The notes: generated by a model not told the origin, from the sequence alone. Counted from the first letter of the stretch, positions 43,165 to 52,706 are shown. The stretch is DNA of 64,000 bases from Bacteroidota bacterium (GCA_024742495.1 JANSYJ010000010.1:1-64000); one strand, 5' to 3'. Numbers and translations are program-made.

Positions 43165-44892
43165 TTGACCGCCCTTAACTCATCTCTCAAATTTGTAGGC
43201 ACGATCCTGCTGCTTTTCTTTGCGGCCACCGCTTTTGGGCAAGATGAGAGTCATTTTGTAGACTCCATCAAAACCCAAATGGCTGATGATTTAGAGTCGG
43301 GGCGCGTAGATCATGCTTTACAACTCAATAGTTTGCTCATCCGGCATTATGCTGATGTGGGCGATGACTATGAATATGTGCGCCAAAATGTAAACCGAGC
43401 AGAAGTTTTGCGCGGGATTGGTGGTCAGGAAGAAGCATTAAAAACCTTGTTGGCGGTTGAAGAACTAAATAATTCTCTGAAACTTTCCACGGTTCGTTCT
43501 ACTTTCTACAATCGTAAAGCGGCGATATTGTATGAGTTAAAAGATACCGAAGGGGCTTTGGTGGCTTTAGATGAAACTCAAAGAATTGATTCTATAAAAG
43601 GATACCGCTGGCGCTTTTATTCCAATTTAAACCTGAAAGGCGCGATTTACCGGGATAAGAAGAATTATAAAAAAGCGCAGTTGATTCTCGAGAAAGCCTA
43701 TCGCATGGCCGCTTCTGAAAAGGATAGTGCCGAATGGGCTTCAGCTGCCTATAATTTAACTCACTTGTGTAGAAGACAATTAGACTTTAAAGGTGCCATC
43801 CGTTATGGTCGGGTTTTCACCGATGTGCAAAGAGTAAAACACAACAATATTACCTACGGAGATATTCTTCATATTCTTGGACATTCTTATGCCGAAGTTG
43901 GAAATTTTGATTCGGCCTATTTCTTTAGCGACTCCGCCTTTGGCGTGCGAATGATTCACATGCAAACCATAATTGATGATAATGTAAATAAGTATGAGGT
44001 AGTTGATGAGCTAGAGAAAGAACGCCTGCAAACCTCAATCCTAAAAGCGGAGAAGGAGCGTACCAATTTGCAATTCCTAATTTTAATTTTAGCCATTTCG
44101 GTGGCGGTCTTGTTGGTATTCTTCGCCAACAAGCAGCGTATTCAATACAAGAAACTATCTGGAAAAGAAAAGGCCTATAATATTGAGCTTGAGAGCAGTT
44201 TGGCTTTTAAGAACAAATTAATCAGCATTGTGGCACATGATATTAGAAACCCGATGTCTTCCTTAAAAGGACTTATTCACGTTTACAATGAAGGTTTGGT
44301 GGAAGAGAAGGATTTGAGGACCATGATGGGTGGTTTGGAAGCATCGGTATCCAATGTAGATTTATTGCTAGAGAATCTCCTAAACTGGGTTCGCACTCAA
44401 AACAATTCTTTAAATCCCCATTTTGAAGAAGTGCAAATCACCAATTTGGTTGAGAATGCATTAATCGAAGCAGAACCGCAGATCAAGGCGAAGTCTATAG
44501 AGGTGCTTCGTAAGAATATCAGCAGTGAAGATGCCTTAAAGGTTGATGCCAATTTTATGGCTTTTATCCTAAGGAATATCCTCAGTAATGCTATTAAATA
44601 CTCCAACGAAGGCGGGAAGATTGAGATCTCTTTCGAGAAAGATGAGCGGGGAGAATGCATTGCGGTTCAAGACTTTGGCAAGGGAATGAACCCCGATACG
44701 CTACAAAAGCTTCATGACAATCAATCCATCAACAGCAGTTTAGGAACCGGTAAAGAGAAAGGCACCGGTTTGGGAATTGCTTTAAGTCGTGAGTTTTTAA
44801 GCAAACTCGGCGGTTACCTAGCCGTAGAGAGCGCCTTGGGCGAAGGAACTAAGGTTAGAATCTGTTTGTATAAGGACCGAAAAGAAGCCTAA
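43165..44892 (+). CDS. TPR-containing sensor histidine kinase
   Basis: 575 residues. Signal peptide (about 1-25, ending AFGQD), a periplasmic TPR array (about 30-280; EEALKTLLAVEELN and KAQLILEKAYRMAASEKDSAEW units), a membrane helix (about 302-323), HisKA with IVAHDIRNPMSSLKG (H358) and HATPase_c with LSNAIKYSNEGG, VQDFGKGM and KGTGLGIALS. TPR sensors of this layout are common in Bacteroidota; the signal is unknown and there is no adjacent response regulator. The start is a TTG, as no ATG precedes the signal peptide. Confidence 0.9.
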   Translation: MTALNSSLKFVGTILLLFFAATAFGQDESHFVDSIKTQMADDLESGRVDHALQLNSLLIRHYADVGDDYEYVRQNVNRAEVLRGIGGQEEALKTLLAVEELNNSLKLSTVRSTFYNRKAAILYELKDTEGALVALDETQRIDSIKGYRWRFYSNLNLKGAIYRDKKNYKKAQLILEKAYRMAASEKDSAEWASAAYNLTHLCRRQLDFKGAIRYGRVFTDVQRVKHNNITYGDILHILGHSYAEVGNFDSAYFFSDSAFGVRMIHMQTIIDDNVNKYEVVDELEKERLQTSILKAEKERTNLQFLILILAISVAVLLVFFANKQRIQYKKLSGKEKAYNIELESSLAFKNKLISIVAHDIRNPMSSLKGLIHVYNEGLVEEKDLRTMMGGLEASVSNVDLLLENLLNWVRTQNNSLNPHFEEVQITNLVENALIEAEPQIKAKSIEVLRKNISSEDALKVDANFMAFILRNILSNAIKYSNEGGKIEISFEKDERGECIAVQDFGKGMNPDTLQKLHDNQSINSSLGTGKEKGTGLGIALSREFLSKLGGYLAVESALGEGTKVRICLYKDRKEA

Positions 44893-45087
44893 AGCGGCTT
44901 TGGAGATTAAATCAAATTATTCTTTCAAGTCTTTGTTTTTCAAGGGCATCAATTCATCAGGCAGATTTTATGTGCTTTTGATGCAACATAGTTTAATCAA
45001 TTAATTTTCACTTTAAACTAATAGCAACATAGCTTCAAGCGTAGGGCTGCGCATAGACCTAGTTTAGCATCATCAAATAATTATGCT

Positions 45088-46401
45088 ATGCGAAATTTAT
45101 ATGCCTTACTGTTCATCATCAGCGCTTTAGTAGGTTTTGGCCAAGTGAATGATTTAGCTTCTTTCCAACAGCCTTACGCCGGTATAAAACCAATATTACC
45201 TCAAGTTCCTGAAGGAGTTCATTTCGATACAACTTTATCCTTCTGCTTAAATAAGAGCTTTGCAGATTCCATGTATTACCAATATGATAGTTGGGGCAGG
45301 GTAGTGGCCTATTCCGGTGTTTACTCCTCAACAAGTGGTTTAATTTATGCCGAACATCAAATCACTTATGGTCTTAGTGGGCTCCAAACTTGGGAACGCC
45401 TGCCAAACCAGACGAATAATGGAAGACGTTATTTATTTGCCTATGATTCTTTGGATAGGATAAGTTCCGTTGAAGCGTATCATACCAGTATGTATGGTGA
45501 AGTATTCGATTATTCGGCCGAAAGGACCGCTTCAGAAAATGACTATGATGAATACCAATGGAATGATAAAGATGGAGTTTATAAGCTGCAGGTAGATTGG
45601 CGTATTAATTCCAAGGTAGATTCTACTTGGATAATGCTAAATGGCGAAGTAGAGCCTAGTGAGGTAATCCGCTACCGCCACCAATTGATAAATAATGAAT
45701 GGAAGGTATTTAAGAAAACCTACCATGTTTTTAATGCTTATTACGGTTATTTCACGACAAAAACCGGTAGTGAGCCAGGGGGTTCGGGATATTTTAAAAA
45801 CAGCAATAACTACTATACCTATCTTCCGAGCTCCAATTCCTCTTGGATATTTGTACTTGATAGCATTCGCCGATTGGAGCGTGCTTTTGCTAGTGAGGCT
45901 TATCATTATAAAAAGTGGGCGAGCTATCGTTTGCTGAGTTATAGTAAATCGAGTCCTAGCTATAATCCTCAAAGAATTTGCAGCTATAGCAGTATGGGTT
46001 TATTAGCGAGCGATGATAATAGAGCCAGTGAAAAATGGTTTTGGGATTGGCGTCATCTTGGCCTTGCAGCATCAGACACAGGAACATTCGTTTCTTATTA
46101 CTTCTGGACTCAAAGGCCGCCTATGAAGGTGTATCCTTGCCAGCAAGCTTTAGCGATAGCTGATACTGAAACTTTAAACTTTAGCCTTTATCCCAATCCT
46201 TCGCAAGGGGCCCTAAACCTGCGCTTTCCCGAGCCTTCAGGACAGATAGAAATTAGAAATGGAGCGGGGCAGGTCCGTCAACAATGGCCAGTTAATAGTA
46301 TGGAAATGGCAATTGACTTACAAAGCTTAGCCTCAGGAATTTACTATCTCTGCTATCGCCATCAGGGGCAGTACCAATCTATAAAATGGCTAAAGCTATA
46401 A
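45088..46401 (+). CDS. Secreted protein with T9SS C-terminal sorting domain
   Basis: 437 residues with a signal peptide (about 1-19, ending VGFGQ). The body is rich in Tyr, Trp and Ser and reads as repeated strand-turn units (YDSWGRVVAYSGVYS, FAYDSLDRISSVEAYH, VLDSIRRLER) similar in style to Rhs/YD-type or beta-propeller strands. The last 75 residues are a type A sorting domain: FSLYPNPSQGALNLRF, IEIRNGAGQVRQQW and LASGIYYLCYRHQGQYQSIKWLKL. It should be exported through T9SS and anchored or released at the surface. Function unknown. Confidence 0.78.
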   Translation: MRNLYALLFIISALVGFGQVNDLASFQQPYAGIKPILPQVPEGVHFDTTLSFCLNKSFADSMYYQYDSWGRVVAYSGVYSSTSGLIYAEHQITYGLSGLQTWERLPNQTNNGRRYLFAYDSLDRISSVEAYHTSMYGEVFDYSAERTASENDYDEYQWNDKDGVYKLQVDWRINSKVDSTWIMLNGEVEPSEVIRYRHQLINNEWKVFKKTYHVFNAYYGYFTTKTGSEPGGSGYFKNSNNYYTYLPSSNSSWIFVLDSIRRLERAFASEAYHYKKWASYRLLSYSKSSPSYNPQRICSYSSMGLLASDDNRASEKWFWDWRHLGLAASDTGTFVSYYFWTQRPPMKVYPCQQALAIADTETLNFSLYPNPSQGALNLRFPEPSGQIEIRNGAGQVRQQWPVNSMEMAIDLQSLASGIYYLCYRHQGQYQSIKWLKL

Positions 46402-46430
46402 GGGGCCTAGAAGTTTTAATCGTATTCAAA

Positions 46431-47120
46431 CTAATTTAAATAGTATTGCTCTACTTCACCATCTTCTTTAAATCTGAAAAACAGTCTATCAATGTAATGG
46501 GCTTGATTTGAAAAATCAATTAAATACCATACGTGAGGTAAAAACGTGAATGTTAAATTATCGCTAATAGTTTGACATTCAATAAATTGAACTTGATTCC
46601 AGACATCGCTTTCCTTGGTAAGTCCATACTTATAGTTCTTATTACTTTTCTTAAAGTAAATTCTTTTTTCCGGCTCGAATGGAAAATTGATCTGCGATAT
46701 ACTGTCCATTGTATTGCTGCATTGGATGTACTCATGGATTCTTTTACTATGATGAGGGCCGCCTATAGTGTTGCCATTTAGTTTCATTATTGTGTCTTGT
46801 ATCTCCTTGCACTGCCTTAATATTTTCCTTTCTTGGTCATTGTATACCGAATCACCAAAACACTGACTGAGGTTTGAGTATGGGGTGCAACGATATCGAA
46901 ATTTCTCCTGGTAATCTTTTGGGATTCCTTCGCTATTGTATTTGTACACATCAATCTCCATGATATCAAAACTTTCCTCAATTGAGTAATTGCATTTTAG
47001 ACATTCTTCTTGAATCTCACATTTATCACTAAAAAGTCCAGCAATACTCCAAATTGCTAGGTATATGAAAACCCCAACAGATTCAATTGTTTCACCTATT
47101 AAAGAAATGAGTTTGTTCAT
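46431..47120 (-). CDS. Hypothetical membrane-anchored protein
   Basis: 229 residues with one hydrophobic N-terminal segment (about 14-32, GVFIYLAIWSIAGLF), followed by a cysteine-bearing domain (CEIQEECLKCNY; further Cys at about 77, 87, 103, 133, 181) likely outside the cytoplasm. No known domain was recognised. Its ATG overlaps the stop of the AstE-like gene (ATGA), so it is the last gene of the RimK operon. Its base composition is clearly more AT-rich than its neighbours, which may indicate recent acquisition or relaxed constraint. Confidence 0.6.
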   Translation of the reverse strand: MNKLISLIGETIESVGVFIYLAIWSIAGLFSDKCEIQEECLKCNYSIEESFDIMEIDVYKYNSEGIPKDYQEKFRYRCTPYSNLSQCFGDSVYNDQERKILRQCKEIQDTIMKLNGNTIGGPHHSKRIHEYIQCSNTMDSISQINFPFEPEKRIYFKKSNKNYKYGLTKESDVWNQVQFIECQTISDNLTFTFLPHVWYLIDFSNQAHYIDRLFFRFKEDGEVEQYYLN

Positions 47121-48112
47121 TTTCCAATTGCTGCCAACGTATGTATATACAATTTATCCTCCCTAAGCTCAATACTCACATGAAACAAAGCATCACCTTT
47201 ATAAACTACCGGCGCGGTATTCATGCCGAAAACATAGCAATCGAAAGGCGCTAATACCTTTCTTTCAAATTCACCATAGGGATCGGAAATTCGACCGATT
47301 TCCTGCTTGTAATTCACAAAAGTGCCATTCTTAATATTAGACTGGAATAAGCCAGAGTAGGGGGCCCTTAGCCACTTGCTCTTTTTTACTATAATAGGAT
47401 CGGCAGCAATTTCTAAGGCTCCTTCCTGCATCTTCAAATGCTTCATGACGTTTAAGGCGCCATTTACTCCATAATCAATAATAGACTGGTCTAGCTCTAA
47501 TGATTTCCCACCTTCAAAAAGTACTATGGCTTTCCCGAGTTTATAAAAGGTTTCGCGAATGGATTTATGAATGTATGGGGATTGTACAATAAAGGGTGCA
47601 CCGAAAATTTTGGCTAGTTCATAGTTTTCATCTTCCTGCAAGGCACATCTTACATTGGCGAAGTTCTCTCTGCTGGCACCACCGGTATGAAAGTCGAGCA
47701 CATAATCGACCAAGGGGGCGATTTCCGTTTTAAATTTATAAGCGAACTGAGCTGCTAAGGAACCACTGGCCGAGCCGGGGAATACCCGGTTTAAATCACG
47801 ACCATCGGGAAACTCTCTACTCTGATTTAAATAGCCAAAAACATTAAAAACGGGAATGCAAATAATGGTGCCCCTTTTCGGCTTATGATATTTTCTGCGG
47901 ATAATTTCCCGCACTATCGCCACGCCATTTGTTTCATCGCCATGAACGCCGGCTAAGAGGAGTAATACCGGACCTTCTTCCTTCGCTCTTTCAACGATTA
48001 CAGGAATTCTTAGGCTGTTACGCGTGTGCAACTTGGCTACATCCATTTCTAGAATAGCCCTTTTTCCTCGCTTTATTTCTTGCCCTAGAATAACAAAATT
48101 GGCATCAGACAT
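47117..48112 (-). CDS. Succinylglutamate desuccinylase/aspartoacylase family protein
   Basis: A 331-residue M14-related zinc hydrolase. [18 protein letters not shown] supplies the H and E ligands, [20 protein letters not shown] the third, and [10 protein letters not shown] the substrate-binding arginines. The C-terminal barrel-like domain ([27 protein letters not shown]) is the usual AstE tail. Relatives cleave amide bonds of N-acyl-aspartate or glutamate. Here the gene sits behind rimK, so a glutamyl product of that ligase is a plausible substrate. The ATG at 48112 is preferred to a TTG three codons upstream, giving an 8-bp overlap with rimK. Confidence 0.85.
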   Translation of the reverse strand: MSDANFVILGQEIKRGKRAILEMDVAKLHTRNSLRIPVIVERAKEEGPVLLLLAGVHGDETNGVAIVREIIRRKYHKPKRGTIICIPVFNVFGYLNQSREFPDGRDLNRVFPGSASGSLAAQFAYKFKTEIAPLVDYVLDFHTGGASRENFANVRCALQEDENYELAKIFGAPFIVQSPYIHKSIRETFYKLGKAIVLFEGGKSLELDQSIIDYGVNGALNVMKHLKMQEGALEIAADPIIVKKSKWLRAPYSGLFQSNIKNGTFVNYKQEIGRISDPYGEFERKVLAPFDCYVFGMNTAPVVYKGDALFHVSIELREDKLYIHTLAAIGK

Positions 48113-48977
48113 TGCGTTCAATGTACTTTATGATTTCCTTGGCAATATCTTTTTTTGTGGCTGCTTCAATGCCTTCTAAACCGGGAGAGGAATTAACCTC
48201 CAACACCATCGGACCGCTAGAAGATTGAAGCATATCCACACCAGCCACACCCAAGCCCATGGCCCGGGTAGCTTTTAAAGCAGTCAGCTCTTCTTGATCC
48301 GAAAGCTCAATAATGGAGGCACTTCCACCTCTATGTAAATTAGAGCGAAACTCGCCTTCTTTACCCTGACGCTTCATCGCCCCCACTACATTGCCATCCA
48401 CTACAAAAGCACGGATATCGGCTCCGCCAGATTCCTTAATAAACTCTTGAGCAATAACGCGGGCTTTTAAGCCATTAAAGGCTTCAAGTACCGATGTAGC
48501 GGCATTCTGGGTTTCTGCTAAAACAACGCCTAAACCTTGAGTTCCTTCTAATAACTTGAGTATTATGGGAGCCCCGCCAACAGAATCCACCACATGATCT
48601 ACTTCTTTAGCGAAATTGGTGAAAACGGTTTTGGGCAAACCAACACCAGCTCTAGTTAAGATTTGTAAACTTCGCAGCTTGTCACGCGATCTTACCAAAG
48701 CCTGAGACTCTACTACTGAAAAGGCTTTCATCATTTCAAACTGACGAACAACCGCGGTTCCGTAATAAGTAACCGAAGCGCCAATACGGGGAATTACCGC
48801 ATCTACATCAGTGATATAAGAACCATTATAAAAAATGCGCGGATTCTTTTTCTCCAGCTCGATTACGCACTTTAAATGATCTAAAACAATGGGTTCATGG
48901 CCCTTGGCCTTCGTTGCTTCAACTAGTCTTTTTGTAGAGTAGAGTTTGGCATTGCGTGATAATATGGCAATCTTCAT
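48105..48977 (-). CDS. rimK: RimK family alpha-L-glutamate ligase
   Basis: A 290-residue ATP-grasp ligase. N-terminal [47 protein letters not shown]-grasp motifs [19 protein letters not shown] and [21 protein letters not shown], and the Mg-binding end [26 protein letters not shown]. Homologues add glutamates to the C-terminus of ribosomal protein S6, make poly-alpha-glutamate or modify small molecules. The gene lies between a retropepsin-like protease and an AstE-like hydrolase in one operon, 23 bp after the former. Confidence 0.92.
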   Translation of the reverse strand: MKIAILSRNAKLYSTKRLVEATKAKGHEPIVLDHLKCVIELEKKNPRIFYNGSYITDVDAVIPRIGASVTYYGTAVVRQFEMMKAFSVVESQALVRSRDKLRSLQILTRAGVGLPKTVFTNFAKEVDHVVDSVGGAPIILKLLEGTQGLGVVLAETQNAATSVLEAFNGLKARVIAQEFIKESGGADIRAFVVDGNVVGAMKRQGKEGEFRSNLHRGGSASIIELSDQEELTALKATRAMGLGVAGVDMLQSSSGPMVLEVNSSPGLEGIEAATKKDIAKEIIKYIERNV

Positions 48978-49000
48978 TTCAATTTTTTCTTAAATAGTAA

Positions 49001-49447
49001 TTATTGGTTCTTCTTCTGTTCTCTTTTTAGGAGATAGGATAGGTTTCGCTGGGAAGTATCCACCACAAAGCGTTTATTTATAAACTTTCGCCCCAGAAGT
49101 ATCGGGTATTTCATATCGGTTCTCTTACTCAGTGAAAGTTCTATGGGCAGTTCCTCTGCGAAAATTCGAATAGTAGTGCTGATAATAAAGCGCTCTTCCA
49201 TATCGCCAAAAGAACTTTTAATCTTTTTTATACTGTAGTCCTTTACTCTAAAAATCAGATCTTTAAACTTCTTGTGTTCTGGATCTAATAATTTGAACTC
49301 GAGGTATTTCTCGCCCTCGACTTCTACTTCTTTGATGTCATGACTGTGGATGGTAGAGGTATAGGCTCCCGTATCTACCTTAACCTTAATATTAAACAAC
49401 TTTAAGGCGGGGAAGTCTACCTTGTCATTTCTTCCAATGGTTTTCAT
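49001..49447 (-). CDS. Retropepsin-like aspartic protease, RimB/DUF785 type
   Basis: 148 residues of the family often labelled ATP-dependent zinc protease. IGRNDKVDFPALKLFNIKVKVDTGAYTSTIH contains the DTGA aspartic motif, and PILLGRKFINKRFVVDTSQ is the hydrophobic-Gly partner region. RimB of Pseudomonas cleaves the glutamate tail put on S6 by RimK, and this protein sits directly upstream of rimK, which supports the same role. It has no signal peptide. It is the first gene of the operon; no TAnnTTTG promoter could be placed before it. Confidence 0.85.
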   Translation of the reverse strand: MKTIGRNDKVDFPALKLFNIKVKVDTGAYTSTIHSHDIKEVEVEGEKYLEFKLLDPEHKKFKDLIFRVKDYSIKKIKSSFGDMEERFIISTTIRIFAEELPIELSLSKRTDMKYPILLGRKFINKRFVVDTSQRNLSYLLKREQKKNQ

Positions 49448-49753
49448 AAATAAGCCACAATTATCAACCGCATAATAATTTCTTCATTTTGTTGGAACAG
49501 GAAGGTAATATAAGTCTTAAGGCCCTATCGTTCATCGTTTTATTCTAAAAATTGATTGGGCCTTTTGCGAGGCTTAAGCTAAGCAGATTTAAGAGAAATC
49601 TAAGCTTCATTTTTTTATTGCAGATTAACATCCATTAAGGCTAATGGGTTTAATTGTTATTGATGAGCATTCACGCTTTCATGAACTTATAGAGCATTCT
49701 TATGCTTGGAGTATCCAAGGCCATCGACTTTTGAGCTGCATTCTATCAGCGCT
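49448..49753. other. Intergenic stretch between the rim operon and the CotH gene
   Basis: No credible gene. A hairpin at 49576-49607 (AAGCT/AGCTT and AGATTT/AAATCT, with an internal loop) is followed by seven T residues on the plus strand, although no plus-strand gene ends nearby. A 44-codon frame at 49645 is not supported by anything else. Confidence 0.5.
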
Positions 49754-49761
49754 TATATTTG
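49754..49761 (+). promoter_or_regulatory. Candidate promoter of the CotH gene
   Basis: TATATTTG, an exact TAnnTTTG match, with a TTG -33 candidate at 49731-49733, 20 bases away as expected for Bacteroidota. The leader to the ATG at 49849 is about 85 bases. Confidence 0.6.
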
Positions 49762-49848
49762 CGATGAATAAAGAATCTTGACGTTATTTAAGGAGAAGCT
49801 GCTTTAAATAGTCGGCCTTTTGGCAATCGAATAAAAAATGGATTCTTA

Positions 49849-52050
49849 ATGATTGATCAAAAATTTGACTTGATGATGCCGAGGCTTCGAATTGCTTTTA
49901 AACCGTGGACATTTTTTATTCTGCTTTCTGCCTCTTGGCATTATGCGGCTGGTCAATCGACAATCGATCATTGGGAGACAATAGTTTTTAATGATGATGT
50001 TTGGTCTTACCGCCTCGGTAATTCTGCTCCACCATCGAACTGGATGCAGCCGCAGTTTAATGATAATACATGGCTAAGCGACACCGGAGGATTTGGTTAT
50101 GGTGACGGCGATGATAATACCATCATTCCAGCCACAAATTCGATATGCCTTCGCATTCGCTTTAATATTCAGGATAGCTCCAAAATTAAGATGGCATTGC
50201 TGAGTGCCGATTATGACGATGGATTTATAGCCTATTTAAATGGAACCGAAATCGCCCGAGCTAATTTTGGTTCGGCCGGAGCAGGCTTGGCATATAATGC
50301 TTCCACGCCAACTTATCGTGAAGCAAATCTATACCAAGGCAATCAACCGGAATCTTATCCCATTTATCCTCAGGCTTTTAAACAAGTTATTAAAGAGAAT
50401 GAAAATGTATTGGCCATACAAGTCAATAATTACGGCATAAACTCCTCCGATTTATCCAGCAATTTCTTTCTCTCCCTGGCCATTAAGGATAACTCCAGTG
50501 ATTATCATCCGACACCATCTTGGTTTAAAGCCCCTCTTATTGGTACGCATTTGCCGCTAATCAGCATCAATACCGCTTCCCAGGAAATTGTGGATGAACC
50601 CAAGATTACCGCCAACATGAAGCTGGTAAATAATGGACCAGGTAACACTAATTATGTGTATCAGCCCGGTACTGACTATGATGGCTTTATAGGTATAGAA
50701 ATCAGAGGTGCATCTTCCCAAACATTTGATAAAAAGAATTACGGTTTTGAAACCCGAGATGCAGCGGGAAACAATAATAATGTAGCCTTATTGGGTATGC
50801 CGCGTGAAAATGATTGGGTTTTGCATGGGCCTTATTCGGATAAAAGTTTGCTGCGAAATGCGATAACATTTGAAATAGCGCGCAGCGCAATGGATTATGC
50901 ATCACGCACTCGATTTTGCGAGTTGGTGATTAATGATGAATACAAAGGGGTGTATTTATTAATGGAGAAAATAAAGCGTGATGACAATCGCGTGGATATC
51001 GCAAACTTGAAATCTTCGGATGTCAGTGGTGATGAATTAACTGGTGGATACATCCTTCAAATTGATCGCGATGATCCAGATATTTCAGGAGATGGCTGGC
51101 GTTCTTCCTATGGCACTTTCCCTTTTTACGCCTATCATGATCCTAATGATGACCAATTAGTTACGGCCCAAAAAACCTATATCCGAAATTGGATTACCGA
51201 TTTTGAACAGGCCATGAATAGGTCCAACTATGCTACTACCTATGAAAACTATATCGACATTAATTCTTTTGTCGATTACTTCCTAATTAATGAAATGGCC
51301 AAGCATGTAGATGCCTTCAAGCTCAGCTTTTACATGTACAAACGAAAGGATAGTAATGGCGGGAAATTACATCTTGGTCCAATTTGGGATATCAATTTAA
51401 GCTATGGTAATTTTGATTTTGGTTGCAATCCAAATCCTTTTGGTTGGATTTATGGCTGTACTTCCGATGCGTTTTGGTTTGATCGTATTATGGGCATTCC
51501 AGCGGTGCAGGATCGGATATATTGTAGATGGCAGGAATTGAAACAACAGAGTTTTGATACCACCACGATATATGCCAAAATCGACTCGCTAGTAGCGGAA
51601 TTAGGTCCAGCGGTAGATCGAAATTTTAATGAGTATGACATCCTTGGTACATACGTATGGCCCAATAATTACGTGGGCAACACCTATGCTGATGAAATCG
51701 ATTATTTAAAAACCTGGTTGGCTTTGCGCCTTAGTTGGATGGATAATAATATGTTGGGTAATCCCAGCGTAAACTGTGCGACCTTGACCAATTCCTCCTT
51801 GGAAATTAGCGAAAGCACTTTGAAGATTTATCCAAACCCATTTGAGGATGAACTGTTTCTATCTTTGGCCAAAGAGGCCAATCAAGATGCTGATCTTTTT
51901 ATCTACAATCCGCAAGGGAAGCTTATCCGCACCATTAAGCCCAGTACCGAGAAGCGGATAGACCTAAGCTCATTGGCCTCTGGTATGTATCTGTATATAT
52001 ATCGAGATGGGCAGCGGGTATTACAAAGCGGGAAATTGTTGAAACGCTAG
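49849..52050 (+). CDS. CotH kinase family protein with T9SS sorting domain
   Basis: 733 residues. A signal peptide follows an N-terminal extension (cleavage near HYAAGQS; internal ATGs at 49873 and 49876 are alternative starts). Then a beta-sandwich (about 45-215, WETIVFNDDVWSYRLGNSAPPSNWMQPQFND) and a CotH domain (about 270-600; EIRGASSQTFDKKNYGFETRD, VLHGPYSDKSLLRNAITFEIAR, YKGVYLLMEKIKRDDNRVDIA, GPIWDINLSYGNFDF). CotH proteins are atypical kinases that phosphorylate secreted proteins in Bacillus spores. The last 75 residues (LKIYPNPFEDELFLSL ... SGMYLYIYRDGQ) are a type A T9SS tail, so it acts at the surface. Confidence 0.88.
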   Translation: MIDQKFDLMMPRLRIAFKPWTFFILLSASWHYAAGQSTIDHWETIVFNDDVWSYRLGNSAPPSNWMQPQFNDNTWLSDTGGFGYGDGDDNTIIPATNSICLRIRFNIQDSSKIKMALLSADYDDGFIAYLNGTEIARANFGSAGAGLAYNASTPTYREANLYQGNQPESYPIYPQAFKQVIKENENVLAIQVNNYGINSSDLSSNFFLSLAIKDNSSDYHPTPSWFKAPLIGTHLPLISINTASQEIVDEPKITANMKLVNNGPGNTNYVYQPGTDYDGFIGIEIRGASSQTFDKKNYGFETRDAAGNNNNVALLGMPRENDWVLHGPYSDKSLLRNAITFEIARSAMDYASRTRFCELVINDEYKGVYLLMEKIKRDDNRVDIANLKSSDVSGDELTGGYILQIDRDDPDISGDGWRSSYGTFPFYAYHDPNDDQLVTAQKTYIRNWITDFEQAMNRSNYATTYENYIDINSFVDYFLINEMAKHVDAFKLSFYMYKRKDSNGGKLHLGPIWDINLSYGNFDFGCNPNPFGWIYGCTSDAFWFDRIMGIPAVQDRIYCRWQELKQQSFDTTTIYAKIDSLVAELGPAVDRNFNEYDILGTYVWPNNYVGNTYADEIDYLKTWLALRLSWMDNNMLGNPSVNCATLTNSSLEISESTLKIYPNPFEDELFLSLAKEANQDADLFIYNPQGKLIRTIKPSTEKRIDLSSLASGMYLYIYRDGQRVLQSGKLLKR

Positions 52051-52664
52051 GCTAGTTTTAAATACCCTTCCCATTTTTCCATTTCATTTTGTTGCAGGTA
52101 GGGCATCCAAATTCTAAAAAGGAATTTAGAGTAATAGTCGATAGAGTGATCTTCCAAAGAATAGTCTTTTGCGCATAGCCAGGTGGCGATTGTAAAGATA
52201 AATTGATCCGCTAAAAACTCGATTTGAGTATCGGATATATCAGTTCTGAATTTGCCTTCCCTTTTGTAGGCATTAACAAGCAGAATGATTTCCTCTTTTT
52301 TTTGGTTTAATAAAGCTTGCAACTTAGTTTTTAGCGCAGGCAAGCGTCTCCAAATCACGGTATTCTGTTGGAAGAATACGCGGTAGTCATGCATAATTTT
52401 AAAGTTGGAACGCATGGAATAGAAGATGTTCTCTGGGCTTAAGGCACGACTCTTAAGGCTTTCAGCTTTTTTAAAAGCTTCAATCATATTTGAGAAAAGG
52501 AGTTCTAATATTTCATTTTTATTGGGATAATGGTAATGCAGGTTCCCCTGACTGATCCCTAGTTCCTTTGCTATATGTCGAGTGGTTATATTCTCCACTC
52601 CCTTTTGGTTAAACATTAAAAGGGACTGAGCGATAATTTTTTCCTTGGTAGATAATTGGTTCAT
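52047..52664 (-). CDS. TetR family transcriptional regulator
   Basis: 205 residues from the ATG at 52664 (the frame extends 12 codons further). The N-terminal helix-turn-helix has KEKIIAQSLLMFNQKGVENITTRHIAKELGISQGNLHYHYPNKNEILELLF, and a C-terminal helical ligand domain follows. It is divergent from a secreted amidohydrolase, the two promoters lie head to head within 17 bp, and matching palindromes flank them. One palindrome covers its own start codon, so it should repress both genes. Its last 4 bp overlap the convergent CotH gene. Confidence 0.93.
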   Translation of the reverse strand: MNQLSTKEKIIAQSLLMFNQKGVENITTRHIAKELGISQGNLHYHYPNKNEILELLFSNMIEAFKKAESLKSRALSPENIFYSMRSNFKIMHDYRVFFQQNTVIWRRLPALKTKLQALLNQKKEEIILLVNAYKREGKFRTDISDTQIEFLADQFIFTIATWLCAKDYSLEDHSIDYYSKFLFRIWMPYLQQNEMEKWEGYLKLA

Positions 52665-52670
52665 TTGAAC
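52659..52670. promoter_or_regulatory. Palindrome A, probable TetR operator
   Basis: GTTCATTTGAAC, perfect 5-bp arms with a TT spacer, overlapping the tetR ATG. A near-copy lies 36 bp away at 52695-52706. Together they bracket both divergent -7 elements. Confidence 0.6.
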
Positions 52671-52677
52671 TAATATG

Positions 52678-52685
52678 TATATTTG
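52678..52685 (+). promoter_or_regulatory. Candidate -7 promoter element of the amidohydrolase
   Basis: TATATTTG, an exact TAnnTTTG match, 15 bases before the ATG at 52701 and one base from the opposing tetR element. Confidence 0.6.
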
Positions 52686-52686
52686 A

Positions 52687-52694
52687 CAAAAATA
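52687..52694 (-). promoter_or_regulatory. Candidate -7 promoter element of tetR
   Basis: TATTTTTG on the minus strand, an exact TAnnTTTG match, 22 bases before the ATG at 52664. Confidence 0.55.
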
Positions 52695-52706
52695 GCTCAA
52701 ATGAAC
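52695..52706. promoter_or_regulatory. Palindrome B, probable TetR operator
   Basis: GCTCAAATGAAC, arms matching at four of five positions, overlapping the ATG at 52701. Its TCAAATGAAC half is the exact inverse of the first ten bases of palindrome A. Confidence 0.55.

Noticed and set aside
49645-49779. 44-codon frame before the CotH gene
   Set aside because: It runs across the CotH promoter and has no other support.
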